The notes: generated by a model not told the origin, from the sequence alone. 64,000 bases of DNA from Microbacterium oleivorans (GCF_013389665.1 NZ_CP058316.1:868001-932000); one strand, 5' to 3'; shown: positions 7,737 to 16,985, counted from the first letter of the stretch. Program-made: numbers and translations.

Positions 7737-8606
7737 ATGCGCTTTGCCCACGTGATGACTGCGGGGGCCGACGATCCCCGCCTCGTGCTCGTCGCCGACG
7801 ACCGTGCCACGTTCGTCGGCGACCTCTTCGCCGGCGCACCCGAAGGCTTGCAAGATCTCATCGAGCGCGGCGACGACGGGCTCGCCCGCGTCGCCGATGC
7901 CGTCGCCGAGACCGATGTCGTCTGGCACGATCTGCACGCCGCCTCCTACGCCTCGGCGGTGCTGTCACCCCCGATCGTGCTGGCGGTGGGCCTGAACTAC
8001 GCCGCTCACTCGAGCGAGCTCGGTCTCAAGGCCGACAGCGCGCCGACCGTGTTCACCCTCTGGCCGAACTCGCTCACCGCGCACGAGGCCACCACGTCGT
8101 GGCCGAGAACCCTGAGCGAGTCGGTCGACTACGAAGCCGAGCTCGGGGTGATCATCGGCTCGGCGGCCAAGGACGTCGCCGCCGACGACGCCCTCGCGCA
8201 CGTATGGGGCTACACCGTCGTCAACGACATCACCGCGCGCGACATCCAGTTCTCGGAGGCGCAGTGGTCGCGCTGCAAGTCGTTCGACGGCTTCACCCCG
8301 ACCGGGCCGTTCGTCGTCACCGCCGACGAGATCCCCGACCCGCAGGACCTCCACATCTGGGCCGTCGTGGACGGCCAGACGGTGCAGGACGCCTCGACCG
8401 GACAGATGATCCGCTCGGTCGCGACCCTCGTCGCCCATCTCTCGACGGCTGCGACGCTGCTGCCCGGGACACTCATCTCCACGGGCAGCCCCGGTGGCGC
8501 GGGCTATTCGCGCGACCCGCAGATCTTCCTCCGCGACCGTTCGATCGTCACGGTGGGCATCGACGGCATCGGCGAGCTGCGCACGCACTGCCGCATCACG
8601 GGCTGA
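7737..8606 (+). CDS. Fumarylacetoacetate hydrolase family protein
   Basis: A 289-residue member of the FAH superfamily, which cleaves or decarboxylates beta-diketo and related acids with a divalent metal. The catalytic C-terminal domain (~75-285) carries VGLNYAAH, the metal ligands in DYEAELGVIIG (two Glu), the following TVVNDITARD with its Asp, and the C-terminal GTLISTGSPGG segment. The N-terminal ~70 residues are variable. Its stop overlaps the convergent LacI gene by 11 bp. Likely roles are in catabolism of aromatic or sugar acids (for example 2-keto-3-deoxy acid lyase or acylpyruvase), but no pathway genes are adjacent. Confidence 0.9.
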   Translation: MRFAHVMTAGADDPRLVLVADDRATFVGDLFAGAPEGLQDLIERGDDGLARVADAVAETDVVWHDLHAASYASAVLSPPIVLAVGLNYAAHSSELGLKADSAPTVFTLWPNSLTAHEATTSWPRTLSESVDYEAELGVIIGSAAKDVAADDALAHVWGYTVVNDITARDIQFSEAQWSRCKSFDGFTPTGPFVVTADEIPDPQDLHIWAVVDGQTVQDASTGQMIRSVATLVAHLSTAATLLPGTLISTGSPGGAGYSRDPQIFLRDRSIVTVGIDGIGELRTHCRITG

Positions 8607-9753
8607 GGGCCGCCTCCGGGTCGCAGCCGCAACTGCGCCCGAGACGAAGCCCCACCTCGACGCGCACGCTGCGCCGCCCGACCGACCCGTCGCCCGGGTC
8701 GGTGAGCAGCAGATGGGCGGCGAGTCTGCCCATCAGCTCCATCGGCTGACGCACCGTCGTCACCGTGGGTGACGACGTGCGGACGGCCTGGATGCCGTCG
8801 AAGCCGGCCAGCCGCACCTCCTGCGGCACCGAGACGTCATGCGCGTGCAGCACATCGAGGGTCGCGAGCGCCAGCTGATCGGTCGCGCAGAGCACCGCGT
8901 CGGGGAGTCTGCCGTCGCGGATCCGTGCGGTCAGCCCCGGGAAGCGGGGCGCGCGCTCGAGGTCGACGGTGTCGATCACCTCGGCCCTCGCGCCGGGGTG
9001 GGCCGCGACGGCGTCGAGGAACGCCGAACGTCGCTCGTCGGTGTCGAAGCCGGCCGGGGCATCGATCCACCCGAACGATCGGACGCCGTGCTCGTGGACG
9101 AAGTGATCCACCAGCATCCGCTCTCCGCCGGCGTTGTCGGCGAGGACGTGGTGGGCATCGCCGATCTGCGAGCTGAGCACGACCACGGGCAGGGTGGAGG
9201 CCACCGAACCGAGCGACGCGTCGACGGTCGCACCCGGGAGGATCGCGAGGCCGTCGACCTGTCCGGCCGTGTCGGCGATCTCCGAGACACCCAGGCCACC
9301 GGTGCTCAGCAGCACGGCGGTGCCGTTGCGCTTGCACTCCAGCACGAATCCACGCTGGATCTCGTCGACGTACAGCGGGAACGTGCGAGGCTCGCTGCGT
9401 CGCGCGTCCTCGGCGGCATCCCAGGCCAGCAGACCATCGCCGACGTCCAGCTCGGCGAGGTCGGTGAGCCGGCCCGGCTGAGCATCCACCGGGTGGGCGG
9501 AGTCGACCGCGACCGGGGTCGCCGACTCCACCAGCAGGTCGAACAGGTGGAGCCCGAGCACGCCGGTACGTCCGCGGGCCAGGTTGCGTGCCGATCCGCT
9601 GGGCACGTAGCCCAGCTCGCGCGCGACCTGCAGCACGGCGTCGCGGGTCTCGCTGCGCACCTTGTCGGGCCGACGGAACGCGAACGAGACGGTGGCGATC
9701 GACACTCCGGCGCGCTCGGCGACGTCGTAGACGGTGGGACGCCCGATCGCCAT
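8596..9753 (-). CDS. LacI-family transcriptional repressor of the GH3/ABC sugar operon
   Basis: A 385-residue LacI/GalR-type regulator. The N-terminal helix-turn-helix is typical (residues 5-50: VYDVAERAGVSIATVSFAFR, then the hinge ARNLARGRTG), and the remainder is a periplasmic-binding-like effector domain with the conserved IDAPAG and VLCATDQLALATL segments. It is about 40 residues longer than the usual 340, with an insertion near residues 75-110. The C-terminus is Cys-containing (SCGCDPEAALSP). It is the last gene downstream of the GH3 gene and most likely represses the operon by binding the AAGCGCTT double operator at 14836-14885. ATG 9753 has a GAGG site at 5 nt. Confidence 0.92.
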   Translation of the reverse strand: MAIGRPTVYDVAERAGVSIATVSFAFRRPDKVRSETRDAVLQVARELGYVPSGSARNLARGRTGVLGLHLFDLLVESATPVAVDSAHPVDAQPGRLTDLAELDVGDGLLAWDAAEDARRSEPRTFPLYVDEIQRGFVLECKRNGTAVLLSTGGLGVSEIADTAGQVDGLAILPGATVDASLGSVASTLPVVVLSSQIGDAHHVLADNAGGERMLVDHFVHEHGVRSFGWIDAPAGFDTDERRSAFLDAVAAHPGARAEVIDTVDLERAPRFPGLTARIRDGRLPDAVLCATDQLALATLDVLHAHDVSVPQEVRLAGFDGIQAVRTSSPTVTTVRQPMELMGRLAAHLLLTDPGDGSVGRRSVRVEVGLRLGRSCGCDPEAALSP

Positions 9754-9790
9754 GACTACCTCGATTCCTCGGGGAGTCTACCCAGCGCGC

Positions 9791-11635
9791 TCACGCCGTC
9801 ACGATCGACAGTCCGCTCCCCCGCGGGAAGACCGGATCGACGGTGTCGCCCGGCACGTCGGTGCGCGATCGCCGCACCTCGTCCATCGAACGCGGGACCT
9901 CGATGGGCAGCCGTCCCCGCGGTGCGACCTCACCGGTGAGCGCCGCGAGCACCGCGGCATCCGAGCTTCCGTAGTCGGCGACCACGGCCGAGGCGATGGG
10001 GAGGAAGGGTGTGAGGATGGCCGGACGGTCCAGACCCACCACGAGCACGAGCGGGGCGTGCCCGGCCACGCGGGCCAGTCGCGCCACGAGCCCGGGTCCG
10101 AACTCGAGGGAGCCCTGGTGGAACCACTTCTCGAGGAAGAGGTCGTCGCGCGGTTCGAACGGGGCACCCACGCGCACCAGCGCGACATCCGCATCCTCGG
10201 GGCTCGCGACGCGCACACCGTAGGGGGCCAGGGCCTCGTCGCGGATGTTCTCGGCGTAGATCCTCGGTCGCGCAGCGGAGGCCAGCGGAAGGACGTCGCC
10301 CCGGTTCTGCAGCACGGTGAGCGATTCGGCCTGGGCACGGGTGCCGAGTTCGCGGAACTCGGCGTTGCCGACGATGCGCTCGGCTTCGTCCTCGTCGACG
10401 TAGGGGTCGTCGAAGAGCCCGAGCCGGAACTTCACCAGCAGGATGCGACGGGCCGAGGCGTCGACGCGCTCGATCGGCACGACTCCGCGCTCGACGAGGT
10501 CGACCAGCAGCTCGGTGCACTCCTCGCCGCCGAACTGGTCGACACCCGCCTCGAGCAGGCGCAGCATCCTCTCGGTCGGATCCAGCTCTTCCACTCCCCA
10601 GGCCCGGGCCGGGAGGACCTGGTCGCCCACGTGGTTGTCGTTGACGAGCTCCCAGTCGGTGACGACGACGCCGTCGTACCCGAGCTCGTCGCGCAGCAGA
10701 TCGGTGATGATCTGCCGGTTGTAGGCGAAACCCACCTCGGCGATGGGCCGACCGTCGCGGACGAGACCGACCGGCATGCCGTAGTAGGGCATCATGCCCG
10801 CCGTGCCGCGCCGGATCGCCTCGCGGAACGGCTCGAGGTGGTAGTCGAACAGGCCGCCGGGGTAGACCTGCTCGCGGCCGTACGGGAAGTGCGCATCCTC
10901 GCCGTCGAGCTGGGGCCCGCCGCCCGGGAAGTGCTTCGTGGTGCAGGCGACGCTGTCGGGACCGAGCTCGTCGCCCTGGAAGCCGCGCAGATACGCCGCC
11001 GTGATCTGAGACACGCGCTCCGCGTCGTACCCGAACGTCTGCGCCTGGCGCGCCCAGCGGGCCTCGGTCGGCAGGTCGATCTGCGGATGCAGCGCGGCGC
11101 GGATGCCGACGGCGCGGTACTCCCGGCGCGCGACGTCGGCGAACTGCTCGATGACCTCGCGGTCGTCGAGGGCGGCCAGCCCCATCGGCTCAGGCCACTG
11201 CGAGAAGGGGCCCGCCGAGAAGGCGACGCCGGTGTTCTCGACGAAGGCGTGCCGCGGGTCGGTGCTGATCGTGACGGGCACGCCGTGCGGGGTGCTCTCG
11301 GCGAGGCGCTGGAGGTTGTTGTTCCAGCGGGCGCCCTCGCGGGCCGAACGGATCGCGTGGACGTTGAAGTGCGACATGTTCTTGCCGACGACGACGTCGG
11401 AGGTCGGCGATTTCGAGATCGCTCCCGGTGCCTCGAGCACCTCCCCCTCGGGGCCGATCTCGATGACCGTCTGGAACATCAGCCCGATCTTCTCGGCCGG
11501 CGACAGCCGTGCGAGTAGATCGTCGGTGCGCACCTCGGGGCTCAGGCGCGGGTCTTCGTACGGGTCGAGCACGCCGTTGCCGTTGAGATCGCGGAAACGG
11601 GTGCCGTCGGGTGCGGTCAGGAGATCGGGTCGCAT
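9791..11635 (-). CDS. Glycoside hydrolase family 3 (exo-beta-glycosidase)
   Basis: A 614-residue GH3 enzyme, predicted to remove terminal beta-linked sugars (beta-glucosidase or xylosidase type) from short oligosaccharides. The N-terminal (beta/alpha)8 domain contains KHFPGGGP, and the nucleophile Asp327 lies in VVVTDWE; the C-terminal alpha/beta domain (~430-614) follows. An unusual start NGNGVLDPYEDP resembles a calcium-binding dockerin-like loop often seen at the N-terminus of GH3 enzymes. There is no signal peptide, so it acts on imported oligosaccharides. The ATG at 11635 is where homology begins although the frame is open to 12445. It sits 47 nt after the permease gene in a sugar-uptake operon. 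Confidence 0.93.
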   Translation of the reverse strand: MRPDLLTAPDGTRFRDLNGNGVLDPYEDPRLSPEVRTDDLLARLSPAEKIGLMFQTVIEIGPEGEVLEAPGAISKSPTSDVVVGKNMSHFNVHAIRSAREGARWNNNLQRLAESTPHGVPVTISTDPRHAFVENTGVAFSAGPFSQWPEPMGLAALDDREVIEQFADVARREYRAVGIRAALHPQIDLPTEARWARQAQTFGYDAERVSQITAAYLRGFQGDELGPDSVACTTKHFPGGGPQLDGEDAHFPYGREQVYPGGLFDYHLEPFREAIRRGTAGMMPYYGMPVGLVRDGRPIAEVGFAYNRQIITDLLRDELGYDGVVVTDWELVNDNHVGDQVLPARAWGVEELDPTERMLRLLEAGVDQFGGEECTELLVDLVERGVVPIERVDASARRILLVKFRLGLFDDPYVDEDEAERIVGNAEFRELGTRAQAESLTVLQNRGDVLPLASAARPRIYAENIRDEALAPYGVRVASPEDADVALVRVGAPFEPRDDLFLEKWFHQGSLEFGPGLVARLARVAGHAPLVLVVGLDRPAILTPFLPIASAVVADYGSSDAAVLAALTGEVAPRGRLPIEVPRSMDEVRRSRTDVPGDTVDPVFPRGSGLSIVTA

Positions 11636-11682
11636 GGGGGGACTTTCGCTCGAGGGGGAGGACGGATGCGGCGACGCAGGGG

Positions 11683-12570
11683 TCACTTGAGGCCGGTGGT
11701 GGCCACGCCGCGGATGAACCAGCGCTGCAGGAACACGAACAGCACGATGATCGGGGCGATCACGAGCACCGAGCCGGCCAGCAGCAGTCCGTAGTTGGTG
11801 GCGTTCTGCCCGGTCGAGTACAGCGACAGCGCGACCGGCAGGGTGTACATGTCCTCGGTCTGGGCCGACACCAGCGGCCAGAGGAAGTTGTTCCACGACG
11901 CCAGGAACGTCAGGATGCCGAGGGTCGCCAGCGGCGGGCCGCACAGCGGCATCACGATGCGCGAGAAGATGCGCCACTCCCCCGCTCCGTCGAGACGTGC
12001 CGCCTCGAGCAGGGCGTCGGGGATGCCCGCGACGAACTGCCGCATCAGGAACACCCCGATGGGAGCGGTGATGAACGGCAGGATCAACGCCGGGTACGTG
12101 TTGACCAGCCCGAGCGAGGACACCATCACGAACAGCGGGACGAAGGTCACCACCCCCGGCACCATCAGGGTGACCATCACCAGCAGGAAGAGCACGCGCT
12201 TGCCCGGGAACTCCATCTTGGCCAGCGCGTAGCCGACCATCGAGCAGAACACCATGTTGCCGAGCACCGTGACGACGGCGACGACGAGGCTGTTGAGGAA
12301 GAAGTGCCCGAAGTCGAGCGGTCCGAACCACTGCGCGAAGTTCTCGCCGGTGGGGTTCTCGGGCAGCCAGGTCGGCGGACGCTGGAGGATCTCGCCCTGG
12401 GTCTTGACCGAGCCGAGGAGCATCCAGACGAACGGGATCAGCCACACGACGAGGCCGACGGCTAGGACGCTGTAGGTGATGGCGCGCGGGCCGAGACCGC
12501 GGCGGCGACGGCTCCGCGCGGGCGGCGTCGGGGCGACGGTGTCGACCACCGGGGCGGGGATCGTTGTCAT
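11683..12570 (-). CDS. Carbohydrate ABC transporter permease (MalG type)
   Basis: A 295-residue inner-membrane permease of the MalG/UgpE group with six predicted helices. The cytosolic EAA loop, which docks the ATPase, is visible as EAARLDGAGEWRIFSRIVMP (about residues 190-210). The N-terminal 25 residues are Pro/Arg-rich and cytosolic. It begins 4 nt after the stop of the partner permease and is followed by the GH3 gene, so the pair imports the oligosaccharide that the GH3 enzyme hydrolyses. Confidence 0.94.
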   Translation of the reverse strand: MTTIPAPVVDTVAPTPPARSRRRRGLGPRAITYSVLAVGLVVWLIPFVWMLLGSVKTQGEILQRPPTWLPENPTGENFAQWFGPLDFGHFFLNSLVVAVVTVLGNMVFCSMVGYALAKMEFPGKRVLFLLVMVTLMVPGVVTFVPLFVMVSSLGLVNTYPALILPFITAPIGVFLMRQFVAGIPDALLEAARLDGAGEWRIFSRIVMPLCGPPLATLGILTFLASWNNFLWPLVSAQTEDMYTLPVALSLYSTGQNATNYGLLLAGSVLVIAPIIVLFVFLQRWFIRGVATTGLK

Positions 12571-12574
12571 CGGG

Positions 12575-13531
12575 TCAGTCCTTCGAACGGAGCAGCCGGA
12601 ACTGCAGCAGGCTCAGCAGGGCGATGGCGAGGAAGAGCACGTAGCTCGCGGCCGAGGCCAGGCCGTACTCGCCGAAGCCGAACTGCTGGAAGGTGTAATA
12701 GGCGACGGAGAGCGTGGAGTCCAGAGGTCCGCCCTTGGTCATCACGAACGCCTCCTCGAAGAACTGCAGGTAGCCGACCGAGATGAGCACGGCGCCGAGA
12801 AGGATCGTGGGGCGCAGCAACGGCAGCGTGACCGATATCAGCCGCCGCCAGGAGGAGGCGCCGTCCATCGTCGCCGCCTCGTTGACGTCCTGGGGCACGG
12901 CCTGCAGGCCGGCGAGGAAGATCACCATGAGCGTGCCGACGTTGCGCCACACCGCCATCATGATCAGCGACGGGAGGGCGAAGGATGGGTCGTTCAGCCA
13001 GTTCGGCCCGTCGATGCCGACGAGCGCCAGCGCGGAGTTGAGCAGGCCGTCGGGCTGCAGGATGTACCGCCAGACCACGGCGATCGCCACGATGCTGGTC
13101 ACGACGGGGGCGTAGAAGCCGACGCGGAAGAACGCCACGATGCGTCCGCCGCCGCTGTTGAGCGCGAGGGCGAGGGCGAGCGCCAGCACCATCGTCACCG
13201 GGATGCCGACGACGACGAAGATCGCCGTGACCCCGAGGGAGGTGATGAAGCGCGGGTCGCCGAAGAGGGTCGCGAACTGGTCGAGCCACACGAAGTTCAC
13301 CGCGAACGGGGAGGAGATGTCCCGCGCGGTGAAGTCGGTGAACGACATCGCGAACGACCCGACGATCGGGAAGAGCATGAAGACCGCGAACACCGCCACG
13401 AAGGGCAGGCAGAACGCCCAGGCGATGACCGCCTGACGCCGGCGCTGGCGGGCATGCAGGCCACCGGGCCGGGAGGCCCCGCGGCCGGAGTCGGTGACGG
13501 CTCCGGCCGCGGGAAGGGTGGACGTGGACAC
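12575..13531 (-). CDS. Carbohydrate ABC transporter permease (MalF/UgpA type)
   Basis: A 318-residue permease with six to seven predicted helices and the EAA motif EAATMDGASSWRRLISVTLP in the last cytosolic loop. Translation is placed at GTG 13531 because GGAG lies 8 nt upstream, inside the end of the solute-binding-protein gene; GTG 13540, which overlaps that gene's TGA, is the alternative. It forms the heterodimeric channel with the MalG-type permease encoded next. No ATP-binding subunit is encoded in the operon, as is usual in Actinobacteria that share one MsiK-type ATPase among many sugar importers. Confidence 0.93.
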   Translation of the reverse strand: MSTSTLPAAGAVTDSGRGASRPGGLHARQRRRQAVIAWAFCLPFVAVFAVFMLFPIVGSFAMSFTDFTARDISSPFAVNFVWLDQFATLFGDPRFITSLGVTAIFVVVGIPVTMVLALALALALNSGGGRIVAFFRVGFYAPVVTSIVAIAVVWRYILQPDGLLNSALALVGIDGPNWLNDPSFALPSLIMMAVWRNVGTLMVIFLAGLQAVPQDVNEAATMDGASSWRRLISVTLPLLRPTILLGAVLISVGYLQFFEEAFVMTKGGPLDSTLSVAYYTFQQFGFGEYGLASAASYVLFLAIALLSLLQFRLLRSKD

Positions 13532-13536
13532 CGGGA

Positions 13537-14802
13537 TCACTCCAGGCCGATGGCGTCTGCGTCGGCCTGCAGAGTCGTGAGCACCGAGGCGACATCGGCT
13601 CCGCCGCGGCGGAGCTGTTCGAGCGCCTGGTCGCCCTTGGCCGCGACCTGCACCCAGCTGGTCGTCACGGGCGGGGCCTTGGCCGTCTGCAGCTGCTCGC
13701 CGAACGTGCTGAGGCTCTCGTCGTCGGCCAGAGCCGGCGCATCCCACGCCGCCTGGAGCGCCGGGAGGTCACCGGTCTGCTCGTAGAACGCCGTCTGAGT
13801 GTCAGCCTCGCTCATCCAGCGGACGAGCTTCCAGGCCGACTCGGCGTTCTGACTGTTCTCGAAGACGACGAGGTTGGCCCCACCGCTGAACGACACCGAG
13901 CCCTCGTTCGCCGGGAGCACCGCGGTGGCGTACTTCGATACGAAGTCCTCCCCGCCCACGAGCTCGAGCTGGCCGCGGAGGAACGGTCCTTCGACCACCA
14001 TGGGCGTGGTGCCCGAGACGAACTCGGCCTCGGTCGCCCCGGCCGACACATCGGCGTTCGCGTCGGCCAGGCCCGCGTCGAAGAAGCTCTGGTAGTACGA
14101 CAGCCCCTCGGCCATCTCGGGGGTGTCGAGCGTCCATGCGTCGCCGTCGACCAGCTCGGCGCCCGCCGACCAGGGCATCCACATCGCGCCCTGGAACGAG
14201 TCGTTGCCGCCGGGGAGCCGGATGCCGAAGTCGGCTCCGGCCTTCTCCTGCATGTCGGCCGCCAGCTGCTGCAGCTCGTCCCAGTCGGCGGGAGCCTGCG
14301 TCCACCCCGCCTGCTGTGCGAGGTCGGTGCGGTAGTACAGCACGCGGGTGTCGACGTACCACGGAACACCGGCGACACGATCGTCGAACTCGGTGGTGCT
14401 GCGGGCACCGGGGAAGAAGCCGTCGGTGGAGATCTCGCCCGGAACCGTCGCGAACGCGTCGCCGAAGTCGGCCATCCACGTCGAGCCGACCATTGCGACA
14501 TCGGGGGTGTTGCCGCCGGCGATAGCCGTCTGGAACTTGTTGTGGGCCGAGTCCCACGGGATCGCGGTGACCTCGATCGAGACGTCGGGGTTCGCCTCTT
14601 CGAACTCCGCGACGAACTCGGGCAGGGCCTCGCCCTCGGCACCCATCGCCCACACGGTGATCGTGCCGGTCGCCGGGCTGTCGTCGATGGACGTCACCTC
14701 GGCGGGCCCGGTCGCAGCCTCATCGGCGCGGCCGCACCCGGTCAGGATGAGCGAGACCGCGGCGAGCGTCGCCACTCCCCCAGCCACTGTTCTGAACTTC
14801 AC
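13537..14802 (-). CDS. Extracellular sugar-binding lipoprotein of an ABC importer
   Basis: A 421-residue solute-binding protein (SBP family 1). The signal peptide ends in the lipobox LTGC with the lipidated Cys23, anchoring the protein to the outer face of the membrane. The mature part has the typical GTITVWAMGAEGEALPEFV opening, NTPDVAMVGSTWMADF hinge region and a C-terminal lobe with SEADTQTAFYEQTG. The start is the GTG at 14802, which has a perfect AGGAGG 7 nt upstream; an ATG at 14841 lies inside the operator and is rejected. It is the first gene of the operon and likely binds beta-linked oligosaccharides. Confidence 0.93.
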   Translation of the reverse strand: MKFRTVAGGVATLAAVSLILTGCGRADEAATGPAEVTSIDDSPATGTITVWAMGAEGEALPEFVAEFEEANPDVSIEVTAIPWDSAHNKFQTAIAGGNTPDVAMVGSTWMADFGDAFATVPGEISTDGFFPGARSTTEFDDRVAGVPWYVDTRVLYYRTDLAQQAGWTQAPADWDELQQLAADMQEKAGADFGIRLPGGNDSFQGAMWMPWSAGAELVDGDAWTLDTPEMAEGLSYYQSFFDAGLADANADVSAGATEAEFVSGTTPMVVEGPFLRGQLELVGGEDFVSKYATAVLPANEGSVSFSGGANLVVFENSQNAESAWKLVRWMSEADTQTAFYEQTGDLPALQAAWDAPALADDESLSTFGEQLQTAKAPPVTTSWVQVAAKGDQALEQLRRGGADVASVLTTLQADADAIGLE

Positions 14803-14835
14803 GTCTTCCTCCTTGAATCGCGGGATCGCCGGGGC

Positions 14836-14885
14836 GATCAAAGCGCTTAAACCATCGCGCGTTGGTCAGTTTAAGCGCTTTGATC
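14836..14885. promoter_or_regulatory. Double LacI-type operator upstream of the sugar operon
   Basis: A 17-bp perfect inverted repeat (14836-14852 and 14869-14885) in which each arm contains the palindromic core AAGCGCTT (14841-14848 and 14873-14880), the CG-centred core typical of LacI-family operators. The two cores lie 32 bp apart, about three helical turns, so two repressor dimers or one tetramer could bind the same DNA face. It ends 34 nt upstream of the solute-binding-protein start and is probably the target of the repressor encoded at 8596-9753. Confidence 0.8.
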
Positions 14886-14929
14886 ACAGCAGCGCAAACG
14901 ACTCGAAGAGTTCTGGGCGATGCGCGAGA

Positions 14930-14959
14930 AAGCCCCCGCGGACCTGTCCGCGGGGGCTT
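14930..14959 (-). terminator. Rho-independent terminator after the DUF4190-like gene
   Basis: AAGCCCCCGCGGA and TCCGCGGGGGCTT form a 13-bp stem with a 4-nt loop, followed on the minus strand by TTTCTCG, 17 nt past the stop of the gene at 14977. Confidence 0.85.
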
Positions 14960-14976
14960 CGTTCACGGCATCCGGG

Positions 14977-15393
14977 TCAGCGGACCTCGGCGCAGGACTG
15001 CGTCTGTCCCCACACGGTGACCGTGTCGGCTCCCTCGACGACGCACGTCTGGTAGATGTCGTTCGCGAGTCCGCCGAAGACCGAGAAGGCGACGACGATG
15101 GCGACGACCGAGAGGACGAGCAGGATCGAGCTGATGATGATCGCGGCGAGGGCCAGGCCGTTCTTCTGCCCGGCCTTCTTGCTCTGCACGAGAGCGACGA
15201 TTCCGAGGATCAGACCGATGAGTTGCAGACCCACGGGAACGAGTGCCAGAACGAAGGCGACGATCCCCAGGGTCTTGCCGGGGACGGGTCCGCTGGGTGC
15301 GCCGCCGTACGCGGCATCGGACGACGAGGTCGGGTAGGCCGGCGGCTGGTACGCCGGAGGCTGCGGCACGGACGAGTTGCTCGGGTCGGTCAT
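14977..15393 (-). CDS. Small two-helix membrane protein (DUF4190-like)
   Basis: A 138-residue protein with a Pro/Tyr/Ser-rich cytosolic N-terminus (1-40, PPAYQPPAYP), then two hydrophobic helices (about 43-66 and 80-108) joined by QSKKAGQKNGLALAA, the pattern of DUF4190 proteins common in Actinobacteria. The C-terminal ~28 residues contain two cysteines that could form an extracellular disulfide. The function is unknown. It is monocistronic with its own strong terminator. Confidence 0.8.
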   Translation of the reverse strand: MTDPSNSSVPQPPAYQPPAYPTSSSDAAYGGAPSGPVPGKTLGIVAFVLALVPVGLQLIGLILGIVALVQSKKAGQKNGLALAAIIISSILLVLSVVAIVVAFSVFGGLANDIYQTCVVEGADTVTVWGQTQSCAEVR

Positions 15394-15469
15394 GGGGTCC
15401 CCCGGTGTGTCGGAAACGGATGGTCAGCCTCGACGTTAGCGAGAGCGGACCCCGCCGCACAAAGGGTTG

Positions 15470-16933
15470 TCAGCCCGAGACGCCGTCTACCCGGTCCGGC
15501 AGCACGATCGGAATCGCCGCGGTCACCGCCTGCAGACCCGACAGTCGTGCGGGCGAGAGCTGCTTGTCGACGTCGGCCCGCGACATCAATCCCGCCTCGA
15601 CGACGAGGTCTCCGACGTTGCGATGGGTCAGCAGCGCCGTCTTGGCCAGAGCGGCGGCCGCGGCGTAACCGATGAAGGGGGTGAGCGCGGTGACCACGCC
15701 GACCGAGGATCCCACCATCGCGCCGAGCCGCTCGCGGTTGGCGGTGATGCCGTCGACGCAGTTGATGCGCAGCGTCCGCATCGCCCGACGCATCCAGGTG
15801 ATCGACTGGAAGATCGAGTGCGCGATGATCGGCTCGAACGCGTTCAGCTGCAGCTGGCCGCCCTCGACCGCCATCGTGACGGTGAGGTCCGCCCCGGCCA
15901 CCGCGAACGCGACCTGATTGACGACCTCGGGGATGACGGGGTTGACCTTGCCCGGCATGATGCTCGAACCGGCCTGGCGCGGTGGCAGGTTGATCTCGCC
16001 GAAGCCCGCCTGCGGTCCGCTCGAGAGCAGGCGGAGATCGTTGCTGATCTTCGACAGCTTGATCGCATTGCGTTTCAACGACGACGAGAACGACATGAAC
16101 GAACCGGTGTCGCTCGTCGACTCGACGAGGTCGGCGGCGCTGGAGAGGTCGAGGCGGGTGATCTCGCGCAGGTGCCGCACCACGGACTCGCGGTAATCGG
16201 GGTGGGTCGTGATGCCCGTGCCGATCGCGGTGGCGCCCATGTTGATCTCGTAGAGCAGCGAGGCGTTCTCGCCGAGTCGCGCGTGGTCCTCGCCGAGGGT
16301 GGTGGCGAACCCGTGGAACTCCTGTCCGAGGGTCATGGGCACGGCATCCTGCAACTGGGTGCGGCCGACCTTCAGAACGTCGTGGAACTCGACCGCCTTG
16401 GCCAGGAACGACTCCCGCAGCAGCGCGAGCTCGTCGAGCAGCCCCTGCAGATCGAGTCCGAGGCCGACCTTGATCGCCGTCGGGTACACGTCGTTCGTCG
16501 ACTGGCTGCGGTTGGTGTGGTCGATCGGCGAGAGGTAGGCGTAGTCGCCCTTGGGGCGGCCGGCGAGCTCGAGCGCGATGTTGGTGATGACCTCGTTGGC
16601 GTTCATGTTCGTCGAGGTGCCCGCCCCGCCCTGCACGACGCCCACGACGAACTGGTCGTGGAACTCGCCGTCGATGACGCGCTGCGCGGCGCGGTCGATG
16701 AGGTCGGCGCGTTCGGCATCGAGGACGCCGATGTCGCGGTTCGCACGCGCAGAGGCCTGCTTGACCATCGCGAGCGCCCGGACGAGGTCGCGATAGACCG
16801 AGATCGGGCGCTGCGAGATCGGGAAGTTCTCGAGGGCTCGCGCCGTGTGGACGCCCCAGTAGGCGTCGGCGGGGATCTCGAGCGAGCCGAGCGAATCGGT
16901 CTCGGTTCGCGTGGCGGAAGTGGGCGAGCTCAT
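15470..16933 (-). CDS. aspA: Aspartate ammonia-lyase
   Basis: A 487-residue member of the aspartase/fumarase superfamily, converting L-aspartate to fumarate and ammonia as a homotetramer in the cytosol. The superfamily signature GSSIMPGKVNPVIPE with the flexible SS loop (catalytic Ser) is present; the VIPEVVNQ continuation, GGAGTSTNMNANEV and the SQSTNDVYPTA segments are typical of aspartase rather than class II fumarase. The length matches the family (~470-480). It starts at ATG 16933 and appears monocistronic. A fumarase function cannot be strictly excluded from sequence alone. Confidence 0.88.
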   Translation of the reverse strand: MSSPTSATRTETDSLGSLEIPADAYWGVHTARALENFPISQRPISVYRDLVRALAMVKQASARANRDIGVLDAERADLIDRAAQRVIDGEFHDQFVVGVVQGGAGTSTNMNANEVITNIALELAGRPKGDYAYLSPIDHTNRSQSTNDVYPTAIKVGLGLDLQGLLDELALLRESFLAKAVEFHDVLKVGRTQLQDAVPMTLGQEFHGFATTLGEDHARLGENASLLYEINMGATAIGTGITTHPDYRESVVRHLREITRLDLSSAADLVESTSDTGSFMSFSSSLKRNAIKLSKISNDLRLLSSGPQAGFGEINLPPRQAGSSIMPGKVNPVIPEVVNQVAFAVAGADLTVTMAVEGGQLQLNAFEPIIAHSIFQSITWMRRAMRTLRINCVDGITANRERLGAMVGSSVGVVTALTPFIGYAAAAALAKTALLTHRNVGDLVVEAGLMSRADVDKQLSPARLSGLQAVTAAIPIVLPDRVDGVSG

Positions 16934-16985
16934 GCACGGGTCCTTGTGGGTCTCACGGCGATGGGAGGGGACGCCCCCAGCCTAC

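Noticed and set aside
11636..12445. N-terminal extension of the GH3 ORF into the permease gene
   Set aside because: It is a low-complexity shadow of the permease in another frame; the GH3 homology begins at ATG 11635.
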